This document shows, one piece after another, positions 21,521 through 30,334 of a DNA stretch of 64,000 bases. Position 1 is the stretch's first letter. The number at the start of each line of letters is the position of its first letter. Source of the stretch: Gallionella straubiae (GTDB lineage: Bacteria > Pseudomonadota > Gammaproteobacteria > Burkholderiales > Gallionellaceae). The DNA is taken from NCBI RefSeq assembly GCF_051257895.1, contig NZ_CP194331.1:1302001-1366000 (forward strand), given 5' to 3'. Made by a program: the position numbers and the translations under genes. Below the pieces are notes generated by a model. It was not told the origin of the DNA and made no database searches. It worked only from the letters and a program-made list of their open reading frames with translations.

Positions 21521-22909
21521 CTACCGCCCCGCGACGGTCATGCCTTCCACGAGGATAGAGCCGCACTGGCGCGAGCCCTGCACGAGGATGTCGCTGCCGG
21601 CGGCAACAATGTTGCGGTACATGTCCTTCAGGTTGCCGGCGATGGTGATTTCCTGCACCGGGTACCGGATCTCGCCGCCCTCCACCCAGAAGCCCGCCGC
21701 GCCGCGCGAATAGTCTCCGGTGACATGGTTCACGCCCTGACCGAGCAGTTCGGTGACCAGCAGGCCGCGCCCCACCTTCTTCAGCAGCGCGGCGAAATCC
21801 AGCTCGTCCCCGCCCGACGGCTTCAGGATCAGGTTGTGGTTGCCGCCCGCGTTGCCGGTGGTGTGCAAACCGAGCTTGCGCGCCGAATAGCTGCCGAGAA
21901 AATAGCCGCGCAGCACGCCGTCTTCGATGATGCGGCGCGCCTGCACCCGCACGCCCTCGTCGTCGAACGGGCTGGAGGCCAGCCCCTTGCGGATGTCCGG
22001 GTTGTCTTCGATGTTGATGTGCGGCGCGAAGACCGGCTTGTCCAGATGGTCGAGCAGGAAGGAGGACTTGCGGTACAGGCTGCCGCCGCTCACCGCGCCG
22101 ACGAAATGCCCCAGCAGGCTGGAGGCGATCGGCGCCTCGAACAGCACCGGCACCTGCATGGTGTCGAGCTGGCGCGCGTTCAGGCGGCGCACCGTGCGCT
22201 CGGCCGCGATGCGCCCGACCTGCTCCGCATCCAGCAAATCCGCGGCATCGCGCGCCACGCTGTACCAGTAGTCGCGCTCCATCGCGTCGTCCTTGCCGGC
22301 GATCACCGCACAGCTCAGGCTGTGGCGCGAAGTCGGGTAGCCGCCGATGAAGCCAAGACTGTTGGCGTGCACGAACTGCGCCTCATGCACGTTCACCGTC
22401 GCGCCTTCCGAGTTGTTGATGCGTTTATCCGCATCCAGCGCGACCCGCTCGCACTGTCTCGCCAGTTCGATCGCATCGTCCACCGGCAAATCCCACGGGT
22501 GATACAGATCCAGGTCGGGAAAGTCTCGCGCCAGCAGGTCGGCGTCGGGCAGGCCGGAGCAGTCGTCCTTTGCGGTATAGCGCGCAATCGACAGCGCGGC
22601 ATCCACCGCGTCGCGCATCGCCTGCGGCGAAAAGTCCGAGGTGCTGGCGTTGCCGCGCTGCTGGCCGATATAGACGGTGACGGACATACCCTTGTCGCGG
22701 TTGTATTCGATGGTCTCCACCTCGCCCTGGCGCACCGTGACCGTCTGGCCGAAGCCTTCCGAAACATCCGCGGCCGCAGCCGATGCGCCGCGCTGCCTAG
22801 CGTACCCCAGCATGTATTGCGCGATGTTGCGCAGGCTCTCGGCGGAGTTGGAAAACCTGTCCCGGCTGTGGTCGAGGGAACAGTGAGCGGAAGACACGGG
22901 TGTGCTCAT
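21521..22909 (-). CDS. pmbA: Metalloprotease PmbA/TldE
   Basis: A 462-residue member of the TldD/PmbA family. With TldD it forms a zinc protease that in E. coli matures microcin B17 and degrades the antitoxin CcdA. Family segments include the IEYNRDKGMSVTVYIGQQRG region, HNLILKPSG and the end VTGDYSRGAAGFWVEGGEI. As in other PmbA proteins, no HExxH motif is seen; TldD supplies the metal site. I place the start at the ATG at 22909; the frame extends further but overlaps the divergent yjgA gene. Confidence 0.93.
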   Translation of the reverse strand: MSTPVSSAHCSLDHSRDRFSNSAESLRNIAQYMLGYARQRGASAAAADVSEGFGQTVTVRQGEVETIEYNRDKGMSVTVYIGQQRGNASTSDFSPQAMRDAVDAALSIARYTAKDDCSGLPDADLLARDFPDLDLYHPWDLPVDDAIELARQCERVALDADKRINNSEGATVNVHEAQFVHANSLGFIGGYPTSRHSLSCAVIAGKDDAMERDYWYSVARDAADLLDAEQVGRIAAERTVRRLNARQLDTMQVPVLFEAPIASSLLGHFVGAVSGGSLYRKSSFLLDHLDKPVFAPHINIEDNPDIRKGLASSPFDDEGVRVQARRIIEDGVLRGYFLGSYSARKLGLHTTGNAGGNHNLILKPSGGDELDFAALLKKVGRGLLVTELLGQGVNHVTGDYSRGAAGFWVEGGEIRYPVQEITIAGNLKDMYRNIVAAGSDILVQGSRQCGSILVEGMTVAGR

Positions 22910-22973
22910 AACGGAAACGTAACCATGACGAAAGGCGGTATCATAGCAGCATCTCATAACCGCATCGCACACC

Positions 22974-23498
22974 ATGAACCGGCGCCGCCAACACAGCCAG
23001 GACGAAGAAGAACTGGACCTACCCCCCAGCAAAACCAAGGTCAAGCAGCAGATGCTTGAATTGCAGGACATCGGGGAGGAACTGGTCGCGCTCGGCAAGG
23101 ACCAGCTCGCGCAACTCGACCTGCCGGAAACCCTGCGCGACGCAATCCACGAGATGCACCGCATCAACAAGTTCGGTGCGCAGCGCCGCCAGATGCAATA
23201 CATCGGCCGGCTGATGCGCGACGTGGATCCCGCACCCATCGTCGCAAAACTGGACGCCTGGAAAGGCCGCTCGCAACAGCACACCGCCCACCTGCACCAG
23301 CTGGAACGCTGGCGCGACCGCCTGCTGGAAAGCGACGACGCACTGACCGAACTGCTCGCCGACCACCCGCAGGCCGACACGCAACACCTGCGTGCGCTGA
23401 TCCGCAATGCGCAGAAGGAAAAGGAGGCTGGGAAGCCTCCCAAGAATTACCGCGAAATTTTCCAGGCGCTGAAAGAGATCATTCCCGAACCGGAGTGA
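22974..23498 (+). CDS. yjgA: Ribosome biogenesis factor YjgA (DarP, DUF615)
   Basis: A 174-residue highly charged helical protein (LPPSKTKVKQQMLELQDIG) of the DUF615 family, which associates with late 50S assembly intermediates in E. coli. It is divergent from pmbA with a 64-base gap, the arrangement conserved across proteobacteria. The last 20 codons (PPKNYREIFQALKEIIPEPE) are repeated as DNA 137 bases downstream. Confidence 0.93.
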   Translation: MNRRRQHSQDEEELDLPPSKTKVKQQMLELQDIGEELVALGKDQLAQLDLPETLRDAIHEMHRINKFGAQRRQMQYIGRLMRDVDPAPIVAKLDAWKGRSQQHTAHLHQLERWRDRLLESDDALTELLADHPQADTQHLRALIRNAQKEKEAGKPPKNYREIFQALKEIIPEPE

Positions 23499-23632
23499 AG
23501 CGGGGTGCACAGACCGGAGGCTTGCTGGCCCTTCCCGCACCAGAGGGCTACGCCCCACCGTGTCCGTGCCGCCCTCCCAAGAATTACCGCGAAATTTTCC
23601 AGGCGCTGAAAGAGATCATTCCCGAACCGGAG
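23436..23632 (+). repeat. 60-base exact duplication of the yjgA 3' end
   Basis: Bases 23436-23495 recur exactly at 23573-23632, 137 bases downstream. The copy carries the last 20 yjgA codons but has CGA where the TGA stop should be. The spacer (23499-23572) has no gene. The second copy ends 12 bases before the stop codon of the convergent hemerythrin gene, so it lies between two convergent genes. Confidence 0.95.
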
Positions 23633-23644
23633 CGAGGCTACTTC

Positions 23645-24067
23645 TCAGTCCGGCTTGAAGTCGTAGGGGTAGGTCGACAGCACCGGCCTCAGCAGCATGT
23701 CCTCGTTGAGGACGTGATCCCTTATCCAGTCGCTCAGGAAATGGGAATAATGTTCCGATGCGCCGTCTGACCATATGCCATTTTTGGAGATCAGCTCATC
23801 CTTCATGTGCTGAAACTCCCTCAGCACATGCTCATGCTCCGACTTGTTTTGGCCGAAGGGGAAATTGACTGCCTGCGCAATCCTCTCCTCATTGACGAAA
23901 TGGACATACAGATGGTGCTCGAGCTGCTCAAGCGCCTGCGCCAAGGCGAAACTGTCCCTCGCCCTGATCATGGCCTCCACACCATTGACCATCACGATCA
24001 GTTTTTTGTGATCGGCATCAATCGATGCATTCCCGATGCTGAGATCATCTGTCCATGTTTCCATCAT
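23645..24067 (-). CDS. Bacteriohemerythrin
   Basis: A 140-residue four-helix protein with a di-iron oxygen-binding site. The ligand motifs are in place: IDADHKKLI (His), HHLYVHFVNEE (His and Glu), SEHEHVL (His), and HYSHFLSDWIRDHVLNED (His, His, Asp). It most likely binds or senses oxygen; no fused signalling domain is present. The start could be either ATG of the pair at 24067/24064. The gene is convergent with yjgA and divergent from the RsmB-type gene. Confidence 0.9.
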   Translation of the reverse strand: MMETWTDDLSIGNASIDADHKKLIVMVNGVEAMIRARDSFALAQALEQLEHHLYVHFVNEERIAQAVNFPFGQNKSEHEHVLREFQHMKDELISKNGIWSDGASEHYSHFLSDWIRDHVLNEDMLLRPVLSTYPYDFKPD

Positions 24068-24211
24068 GCCATCCCGTGAGGTATCTCCGCCCAAAGCATC
24101 GCCGATGCGGACAGGCGCGTCACTGGGGATTCTACCCCACTAATGAATGACGGCATATATGCCCGGCAACCCTGCTAAACTGCGCGCCTCAATCAAGAAG
24201 TCCAATTTTCC

Positions 24212-25465
24212 ATGCTGATTACCGAATACCGCCTTGACCTCGCCATCCAGGCCCTGCGCGCCATCCTGCCGCTGGCGCATCCCGCCGACACCACGCTGCG
24301 CTATTTTTTCAAGGACGAGCGCATCGGCTCGAATGAACGCGAACTGGTCGCCGAGACCGTGTTCGGCGTGCTGCGCCATCGCCTGCTGCTGGAGCATGCC
24401 TGCGGCGATAACCCCACACCGCGCCGCATGGCGCTCGCCTGGCTGATGAAGTTCGGCGGCTACAACCTGCGCGAGATCGAGCCGGTGCTGAAGCACGGCG
24501 AGAAGGAATGGCTCGCCACGGTGAAGGGCGTGAAGGCGGGCAGCCTGCCCTTGCCAGTGCAGGCCGAGCTGCCCGAGTGGCTGGTGAAAAAGATGCGCGC
24601 GTCCTATTCGGACGAAGACATCCTCGCCATCGGTCAAGCCATGCAGCAGGGCGCGCCGCTGGACATCCGCGTCAACACCCTGCTCGCCAGGCGCGACGAG
24701 GTGCTGCAACAACTGCGCGACCAGAAGATCGAAGCCGCTGCCACGCCTTACTCGCCGATCGGCATCCGCCTCAAGGAAAAAATCCCGCTGAACCGCGACG
24801 CGCTGTTCACCGAAGGCAAGGTCGAAGTGCAGGACGAGGGCAGCCAGCTGCTCGGCTTCCTGCTCGCGCCTAGGCGCAACGACATGGTGGTGGATTTCTG
24901 TGCGGGGGCGGGCGGCAAGACGCTGATGCTGTCCGCGCTGATGAATTCGCAGGGGCGTTTGTATGCGATGGATGTCTCGGAGAAACGCCTTGCCAATCTC
25001 AAGCCGCGCCTGAAACGCTCCGGTGCGAGCAACATCCAGCCGACGCTGATCGCGAATGAAAACGACCTCAAGGTAAAGCGCCTCGCGGGCAAGATCGACC
25101 GTGTGCTGGTAGACGCGCCATGCAGCGGCTTGGGCACGCTGCGCCGCAACCCCGACCTGAAATTCCGCCAGTCGCCCGGCAGCATAGAGGAACTCACGCA
25201 AAAACAGGCCGCCATCCTCACCTCCGCGAGCCGTTTGCTGAAAAAGGGCGGCCGCCTGGTGTACGCGACCTGCAGCATCCTGCCGGAAGAGAACCAGCAG
25301 ATCGTACAGGCCTTCCTCGCCGCGCATCCCGACTTCGTGCTGAAACCGGCCGGCGAGGTGCTGCAACAGCAGAAGATCGCGCTGGACACGGGTGACTACC
25401 TCGAACTGCGCCCGCACTTGCACGGCACGGACGGATTTTTTGCGGCGGTGCTGGAGCGGGTCTAA
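24212..25465 (+). CDS. RsmB/NOP-family rRNA (cytosine-5) methyltransferase
   Basis: A 417-residue SAM-dependent RNA m5C methyltransferase. An N-terminal RNA-binding part (1-190) precedes a Rossmann methyltransferase domain with the SAM motif VDFCAGAGGKTLML, the cysteine motif VDAPCSGLGTLRRNPD and the catalytic cysteine motif YATCSILPEEN. The arrangement fits RsmB (16S C967) or its second betaproteobacterial paralogue; the site cannot be decided here. A bidirectional terminator follows. Confidence 0.9.
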   Translation: MLITEYRLDLAIQALRAILPLAHPADTTLRYFFKDERIGSNERELVAETVFGVLRHRLLLEHACGDNPTPRRMALAWLMKFGGYNLREIEPVLKHGEKEWLATVKGVKAGSLPLPVQAELPEWLVKKMRASYSDEDILAIGQAMQQGAPLDIRVNTLLARRDEVLQQLRDQKIEAAATPYSPIGIRLKEKIPLNRDALFTEGKVEVQDEGSQLLGFLLAPRRNDMVVDFCAGAGGKTLMLSALMNSQGRLYAMDVSEKRLANLKPRLKRSGASNIQPTLIANENDLKVKRLAGKIDRVLVDAPCSGLGTLRRNPDLKFRQSPGSIEELTQKQAAILTSASRLLKKGGRLVYATCSILPEENQQIVQAFLAAHPDFVLKPAGEVLQQQKIALDTGDYLELRPHLHGTDGFFAAVLERV

Positions 25466-25485
25466 TCCATCTTGCCCTGTAAAGT

Positions 25486-25511
25486 AAAACGACCGCAGAC
25501 ACGGTCGTTTT
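25486..25511. terminator. Bidirectional terminator between the RsmB-type gene and ssb
   Basis: A 10-bp stem, AAAACGACCG / CGGTCGTTTT, with a 6-base loop. A and T runs lie on both sides, so it can end both the plus-strand methyltransferase transcript and the minus-strand ssb transcript, whose stop is at 25538. Confidence 0.88.
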
Positions 25512-25537
25512 GCTTTGTGGAATAAATCTTGTCCCAG

Positions 25538-25996
25538 TTAGAACGGGATATCGTCGTCGAAATTGTCGAAGCTGTTCTTCGCCGCCGGTGCGGCCTTGGC
25601 GGGAGCGGCGCCGGACGAAGCCGTAGCGGGCTTGTTCTCCACCACCTCGAAGCTGCCTGCACCGGAGGACTTGCCACCGAGCATGGTCATTTCGTTGACG
25701 ATGATCTCGGTGGTGTAGCGGTCCTGTCCTTCCTTGGTCTGCCACTTGCGGGTCTGCAGCTTGCCCTCGACGTAAATCTGCGAGCCCTTCTTCAGGTATT
25801 CCCCGGCGATCTCGGCGAGGCGCCGGTAGAACACCAGGTTATGCCACTCAGTCTTTTCCTGCTTCTCGCCGCTCTTGTCCTTCCAGTTCTCGGAGGTCGC
25901 GAGCGTGGCGTTGGTCACCGCCTCGCCGTTGGTCATGTAGCGGGTTTCCGGGTCCTTGCCCAGGCGCCCTATCAGAATCACTTTATTCACCGACAT
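25538..25996 (-). CDS. ssb: Single-stranded DNA-binding protein
   Basis: A 152-residue SSB with an N-terminal OB-fold (MSVNKVILIGRLGKDPETRY; the ATSENWKDKSGEKQEKTEWH segment; YVEGKLQTRKW), an Ala/Ser/Pro-rich linker and the acidic C-terminal tip DDDIPF that binds partner proteins. It lies one base downstream of the MFS gene. In many beta- and gammaproteobacteria ssb faces uvrA; here an accessory segment lies between the ssb/MFS pair and uvrA. Confidence 0.98.
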   Translation of the reverse strand: MSVNKVILIGRLGKDPETRYMTNGEAVTNATLATSENWKDKSGEKQEKTEWHNLVFYRRLAEIAGEYLKKGSQIYVEGKLQTRKWQTKEGQDRYTTEIIVNEMTMLGGKSSGAGSFEVVENKPATASSGAAPAKAAPAAKNSFDNFDDDIPF

Positions 25997-25997
25997 G

Positions 25998-27374
25998 TCA
26001 TGCTCCCTTCATCACGAGTTGTTCCACCGCCGCTTCGTCGAATCCATGCTTGTCCACCTTGAGGCAGGCCATGCGCTCCGCTGCGATCACCATTACCTCG
26101 CGCACCCCGGAGAGTTGCGCGAGACGCTGGCGCAATTCTACCGCAGCGGCATCGTCCAGTTCGGGCAAATGATAAAGTTTGGTGCGCACCGGCGCCGGGG
26201 GCTGCATGCCGAAGGCGATGGCCAGCCACAGCAGCAGCAGCACGGCGTCGAACACGAACACGGCATCGCCGCCGACGAACTGCATCAGCGCACCGCCGAC
26301 CAGCGAACCGAAGAACGCGCCGAGGAACTGCACGCTGCTGTAAACCCCCATCGCCGTGCCCCTCGCGGCCAGCGGCGCGATGATGCTGATCAGCGCGGGC
26401 AGCTTGGCTTCCAGCACGTTGAACGCGGTGAAGAAGACTAGCAGCGCCGCCGTCACGCCCCACAGGCTGTGCTGCATGAACAGCAGCATGATGAGGGAAA
26501 TCGCCGCCAGCGCGATCGCCAGCAGGAATACCTGCTTCACCTTGCCCTGCTTTTCCGAGACGATGATGAGCGGCAGCATCAGCACGAAAGCCGCCAGCAT
26601 CACCGGCAGATAAACCTTCCAGTGCTGCGACACATCCAGATCATCGGCCTGCAGCAGGAACGGCACGCGCATGAACACCGACATCAGGATCGCGTGCACC
26701 GCGAAAATGCCGAAATCGAGGCGCAGCAGATCCCTGTTGCGCAGCACCTCGCCGAATTGTTTCTTGCTCGCCTCGGTGTCGCTGTGGAAGCGTGTGATTG
26801 CCGGCTCGGGGATCACGAAACGCACCACCAGCAGGGCCAGCAAGGCCAGCACGCCGGTCAGCTCGAAGATGCCGGGCACGCCGAGCAGGCCATTGAGCAC
26901 CGGGGACAGGATCAGCGACAGCGAGAACGTGAAGCCGATGGTCATGCCGATCAGCGCCATCGCCCGCGTGCGCACCTCCTCGCGCGTGAGGTCGGCGGTC
27001 AGCGCCATCACCGCAGCATTGATCGCGCCCGCGCCCTGGATGGCGCGTCCGGCGATCACCCAATAAATGTTGTCCGCCGACGCGGCGATGAAGCTGCCCA
27101 GCGCGAACACCACCAGCCCGCCGTAAATCACCGGCTTGCGCCCGTAGCGGTCGGAAAGCCAGCCGGACGGGAGCTGCAATATCGCCTGGGTCAGCCCGTA
27201 AGCGCCAAGCGCGATGCCCATCAGCAAATGGCTCTCGCCGCCGGGCAATTGCTCGGAATACACCGCAAAAATCGGCAGAATAATGAACAAACCCAGCATG
27301 CGCAGGCCGTAAATGCTCGCCAAGCCAAAACTGGCGCGGCGCTCGACCGGGGTCATGAAATTTGAGGCAGACAT
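25998..27374 (-). CDS. MFS transporter with C-terminal YAM-like domain (YajR type)
   Basis: A 458-residue protein with 12 hydrophobic segments and the MFS loop motif GWLSDRYGRKPVIYGG between helices 2 and 3. The last 65 residues are soluble and ferredoxin-like (LRQRLAQLSGVREVMVI), matching the YAM domain of E. coli YajR, a proton-driven drug-efflux-type transporter. The substrate is unknown. The ATG at 27374 (MSASNFMTPVERRASFG) is preferred to 27395. Linkage with ssb is conserved in betaproteobacteria. Confidence 0.9.
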   Translation of the reverse strand: MSASNFMTPVERRASFGLASIYGLRMLGLFIILPIFAVYSEQLPGGESHLLMGIALGAYGLTQAILQLPSGWLSDRYGRKPVIYGGLVVFALGSFIAASADNIYWVIAGRAIQGAGAINAAVMALTADLTREEVRTRAMALIGMTIGFTFSLSLILSPVLNGLLGVPGIFELTGVLALLALLVVRFVIPEPAITRFHSDTEASKKQFGEVLRNRDLLRLDFGIFAVHAILMSVFMRVPFLLQADDLDVSQHWKVYLPVMLAAFVLMLPLIIVSEKQGKVKQVFLLAIALAAISLIMLLFMQHSLWGVTAALLVFFTAFNVLEAKLPALISIIAPLAARGTAMGVYSSVQFLGAFFGSLVGGALMQFVGGDAVFVFDAVLLLLWLAIAFGMQPPAPVRTKLYHLPELDDAAAVELRQRLAQLSGVREVMVIAAERMACLKVDKHGFDEAAVEQLVMKGA

Positions 27375-27527
27375 GGATGATTCAGGAAAACGCAAAAGTC
27401 GCGCATTTTAACAGGTCGCCGCGCCTGCCGTCAGATATGCGCAAGAGCGGCGTATGGGATGGCAATGGCGCGGATTTGATACCGGCGCAACTGGCGGTTT
27501 GAGGAATTAATTGCGCCGCCAAAAGTC

Positions 27528-27790
27528 TTATAACTTCAGCAGCGGATGATCCTTGGGCAATTGTTTGGAATACCAGATGGCAAGTTTGTGCCGCAAGGAT
27601 TTTTCGGCGACCTGATCTTCCGGCAAAGGCTGGAGGCTTTGTCATGAACCAGCAGCCGGTAGATGTATAACAGCTTCTCGCTCGCCGAATCAGTCGGTTC
27701 AAATTCGACCACACCCCGCCCCTCCGCATACGTCACCCCTGCGAGCAACGCCTCTTTAAACAATGCCGCTTCATTCTTCAGTTTCTTCAT
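27528..27790 (-). pseudogene. Small gene broken by a frameshift, unknown function
   Basis: The frame from the ATG at 27790 reads MKKLKNEAALFKEALLAGVT and looks coding as far as about LYIYRLLVHDKASS. Near 27600-27610 it shifts: the following open sequence (LPEDQVAEKSLRHKLAIWYS, ending LPKDHPLLKL and TAA at 27528-27530) is in the neighbouring frame. One missing base explains the break; an intact product would have about 87 residues. The unshifted frame continues with a Cys/Pro/Ser-rich tail that looks non-coding. A sequencing error would look the same. The family is not recognised. Confidence 0.55.
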
Positions 27791-27916
27791 GGCGACCTCC
27801 GTCATTTGCCTGCCGAAATTGATGTGGCGTGCGCTATGCGCGCGTAATGTTTATTGCTGCGAGCGGTGTTTGAGCTGACCCCGTTAATTCGCGTTAATTC
27901 GGTAGAGTTGGGCGAA

Positions 27917-30334
27917 CTAACTCTCTACCAGTTTCCTCAATTCTCCATACAACCATTCCCCATCATCTTTACCGATTTTTATGTCTGGCCGAGCAAAAAT
28001 CCGGAGTCGCTGCAAGTCATTAATAAAATTCTTATTAACTCCCTCTATAACCGGAGAGATTTTCTCTAATGTTCGAAGATCCATAGGATTTGATGAGGAC
28101 TGAACTCGCACAAAGATGTCACTGCCGAGCTTTACATTACCAGGCTCAAAGGGTACATCCAGCAAAACGAGTGGCGCCCCATCCGCCTCATGCAAACCAA
28201 GCTTCTTGGCTAAAGAATTGGCGAGTTGATTTTCAAATCTTCTCATAGTCTGATAGCTCATTGTATGAGACACAAGCGCCTCAATTACTGGCTTATCTTG
28301 CTTAAGCGGCTCAGCATCGCACAATCTAAGGTTTCTGTCGTAGACCTCTCGGTAAAGAACTTTTTCATGCTTAACTACAAAATTTAAAAGTCGCACAGTT
28401 GAGGTCAATTTTTTCTGTTCAGCATACTCATAAAAAAACATAAGCATTTCACGCTCATCAACCAAAAGTGCTTGCTCACGAAGTTTGCATTCAAAGTCGC
28501 CGCACTCCCTCAAATCCAAAAGCGCGCGACGAATAGCAGCGTTATATGCACGATTAGGCTGATTCCAATATACACGCTGAAAGAGCCAATACCTCATCAG
28601 AATAATTTGCTCTGCTACAGTAATTCCTGAAGTCTTCAAACTAACTTGACTAACATTATTTCCACTTACCCCTGGGCTAATAATGAGATGCGGCAGCAAA
28701 TCATCAATCTCAAAAGAATCTCCACTAGACAACCCAAGGTGTAAAGAATCTCTGCGTACAAAATCAATCACACGCGCATCGAGTGAAGAATTCAATAAAG
28801 CATAAAGAATCGTTTCATCGGCCTCCTCCAAATCAGTTGTAGAACCAGCCATGAGTATTCTTTTAAGCTTACTCATATCAATTGCAGGAAAATCCTGGCA
28901 AATCAGACCCTCTAACGTAAGACCTTTATGCGATATGAAATTATTCCCAAATATTTCATTGAATAAATCGGCGCGACCGAATGAGGCGAAGATTTTATTT
29001 TCACCTGGCGGCAGTCGCTTATTTAATTCATGAATCACATTAGAAAATGGAAATCGTGAAACGTTGTATAACAACCCCGCGACCAATCCAGTTTCAATAG
29101 AATTTTTACTCAGCACACCGAGAAATGAGGGTTCATCGATTAGTGAGCTTAACATGCGACGAACATTCTCCATCACACCCAAAGCATGCTCATAACGTGT
29201 GTGCGTCCCACCCGGCGAGGCTGACCTGACAATCGTAAGTTGTGGCACTCCTTGAAGACGAATAACCGCAGGATGACGAACTAAGCCGTCTACTCTCTTG
29301 GTAAGTGCCAGCGCCTCTATTGGCATCATTCTTTTTCTTGCAACTACGGCACTTGGCTCTAATTCTGGCACCCCACCACGCTCACGATGAACCGGTAGAC
29401 AGTATTCAATTTGCTCCGCAACTTCTTCTACTGTTTTAAATTGCCCAATGGCGCTAAATGTTTGTGTAGCCTTTAATACCGCAGCGTTAATCCATGGCGC
29501 ATTTGATAACGTTGATAGGTATTGAAGTAACTCCAATACAGATTTGGAAAAACCATATAAGTCCCACCTCGGAAACCATTTCTTAAGCTCACTTGCATCA
29601 ACCTTACTGCCAAATTGATTTGATATTTCCTCTGGAGAATATGATCTCGTACCAGCAATGAACACTTTATCACCAACCTCGCCGTCTATTTTTCTGGGCA
29701 TCCCAACGTCCCCAACAATAGCCCTCAAATGTTGGCCGTCCTCAATGAAAATATTCTTCGGCGCTATGTCGCAGTGAAGAAAATTGCGATAGTGAAGATA
29801 AGAAATCCCGCGAGCCATTTGAGAAACAAACTGAATCGCCACCTCCGGATTGTTACGTAATTTTACTCTTACAAATTCCGCATTAGGGCTGTTTTCAATA
29901 ACCTCTTTAAGGGTGCATCCAGTAATTAGATGTGTAACTAAAAATGGAATTTTTTTAATATTTCCATCTTCCATTTTAAGATCAACTTCACCAGCATCGA
30001 CAACCTGAACAAGATTTTCATGTGAAAACTGCGAGATATTTTTTATTTCTTCCAAAAAATTTTCTTGGGCAGGCAAAAACGATGTTGACGCATCGCTTTT
30101 CAGTAAATCTTCACGCATTACGAACAATTTTAGCGCCCGAGGTACATCAATCTTGCGAGCGCCATCAAGTTCTTGAAAAACTTTATATACAACACTTGAT
30201 CCTCCCACACCGAGAGGCTGAACCAAATCGCATGTTGCATCAGAACTTTCCGAACGAAGCACGTATCTGCTAATTTTTGATTCTTGCATCAACTTGAGCT
30301 TTTTTACTCTAGGGTCAATAGTTGATTTCATCAT
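27917..30334 (-). CDS. Protein kinase fused to a degenerate SAMHD1-like HD domain
   Basis: An 805-residue protein, AT-rich unlike its neighbours. Residues about 35-310 are a Ser/Thr/Tyr-type protein kinase: Gly loop GVGGSSVVYK (42-51), ATP lysine K69 (ALKLF), helix-C Glu in FLEEI (95/96), catalytic loop HCDIAPKN (Asp189, Asn194), metal Asp209 in GDVG, and GTRSYSPEE (228-236). Residues about 345-570 resemble SAMHD1/dGTPase-type HD proteins (PGGTHTRYEHALGV, PFSNVIHEL, DFVRRDSLHLG), but the HD pair is replaced by Tyr423-Asn424 and the last metal Asp appears to be Arg; only His383 remains. Residues 570-805 match nothing I recognise. An active kinase controlled by a non-catalytic nucleotide-binding module is the natural inference. 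A downstream ATG at 30331 is equally possible. Confidence 0.85.
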   Translation of the reverse strand: MMKSTIDPRVKKLKLMQESKISRYVLRSESSDATCDLVQPLGVGGSSVVYKVFQELDGARKIDVPRALKLFVMREDLLKSDASTSFLPAQENFLEEIKNISQFSHENLVQVVDAGEVDLKMEDGNIKKIPFLVTHLITGCTLKEVIENSPNAEFVRVKLRNNPEVAIQFVSQMARGISYLHYRNFLHCDIAPKNIFIEDGQHLRAIVGDVGMPRKIDGEVGDKVFIAGTRSYSPEEISNQFGSKVDASELKKWFPRWDLYGFSKSVLELLQYLSTLSNAPWINAAVLKATQTFSAIGQFKTVEEVAEQIEYCLPVHRERGGVPELEPSAVVARKRMMPIEALALTKRVDGLVRHPAVIRLQGVPQLTIVRSASPGGTHTRYEHALGVMENVRRMLSSLIDEPSFLGVLSKNSIETGLVAGLLYNVSRFPFSNVIHELNKRLPPGENKIFASFGRADLFNEIFGNNFISHKGLTLEGLICQDFPAIDMSKLKRILMAGSTTDLEEADETILYALLNSSLDARVIDFVRRDSLHLGLSSGDSFEIDDLLPHLIISPGVSGNNVSQVSLKTSGITVAEQIILMRYWLFQRVYWNQPNRAYNAAIRRALLDLRECGDFECKLREQALLVDEREMLMFFYEYAEQKKLTSTVRLLNFVVKHEKVLYREVYDRNLRLCDAEPLKQDKPVIEALVSHTMSYQTMRRFENQLANSLAKKLGLHEADGAPLVLLDVPFEPGNVKLGSDIFVRVQSSSNPMDLRTLEKISPVIEGVNKNFINDLQRLRIFARPDIKIGKDDGEWLYGELRKLVES

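Noticed and set aside
22910..23443. N-terminal extension of pmbA over yjgA
   Set aside because: The Ser/Arg/Cys-rich translation is the antisense of yjgA; PmbA length and similarity fit the ATG at 22909.
23495..23770. 91-codon plus-strand ORF containing the duplicated yjgA tail
   Set aside because: It has no ribosome-binding site and runs antisense into the hemerythrin gene; it is a by-product of the duplication.
27905..27913. GCCCAAC (minus strand), a possible attC inverse core, three bases after the kinase stop
   Set aside because: It matches RYYYAAC but no attC stem or GTTRRRY core follows; kept only as a hint that an attC may have been truncated.
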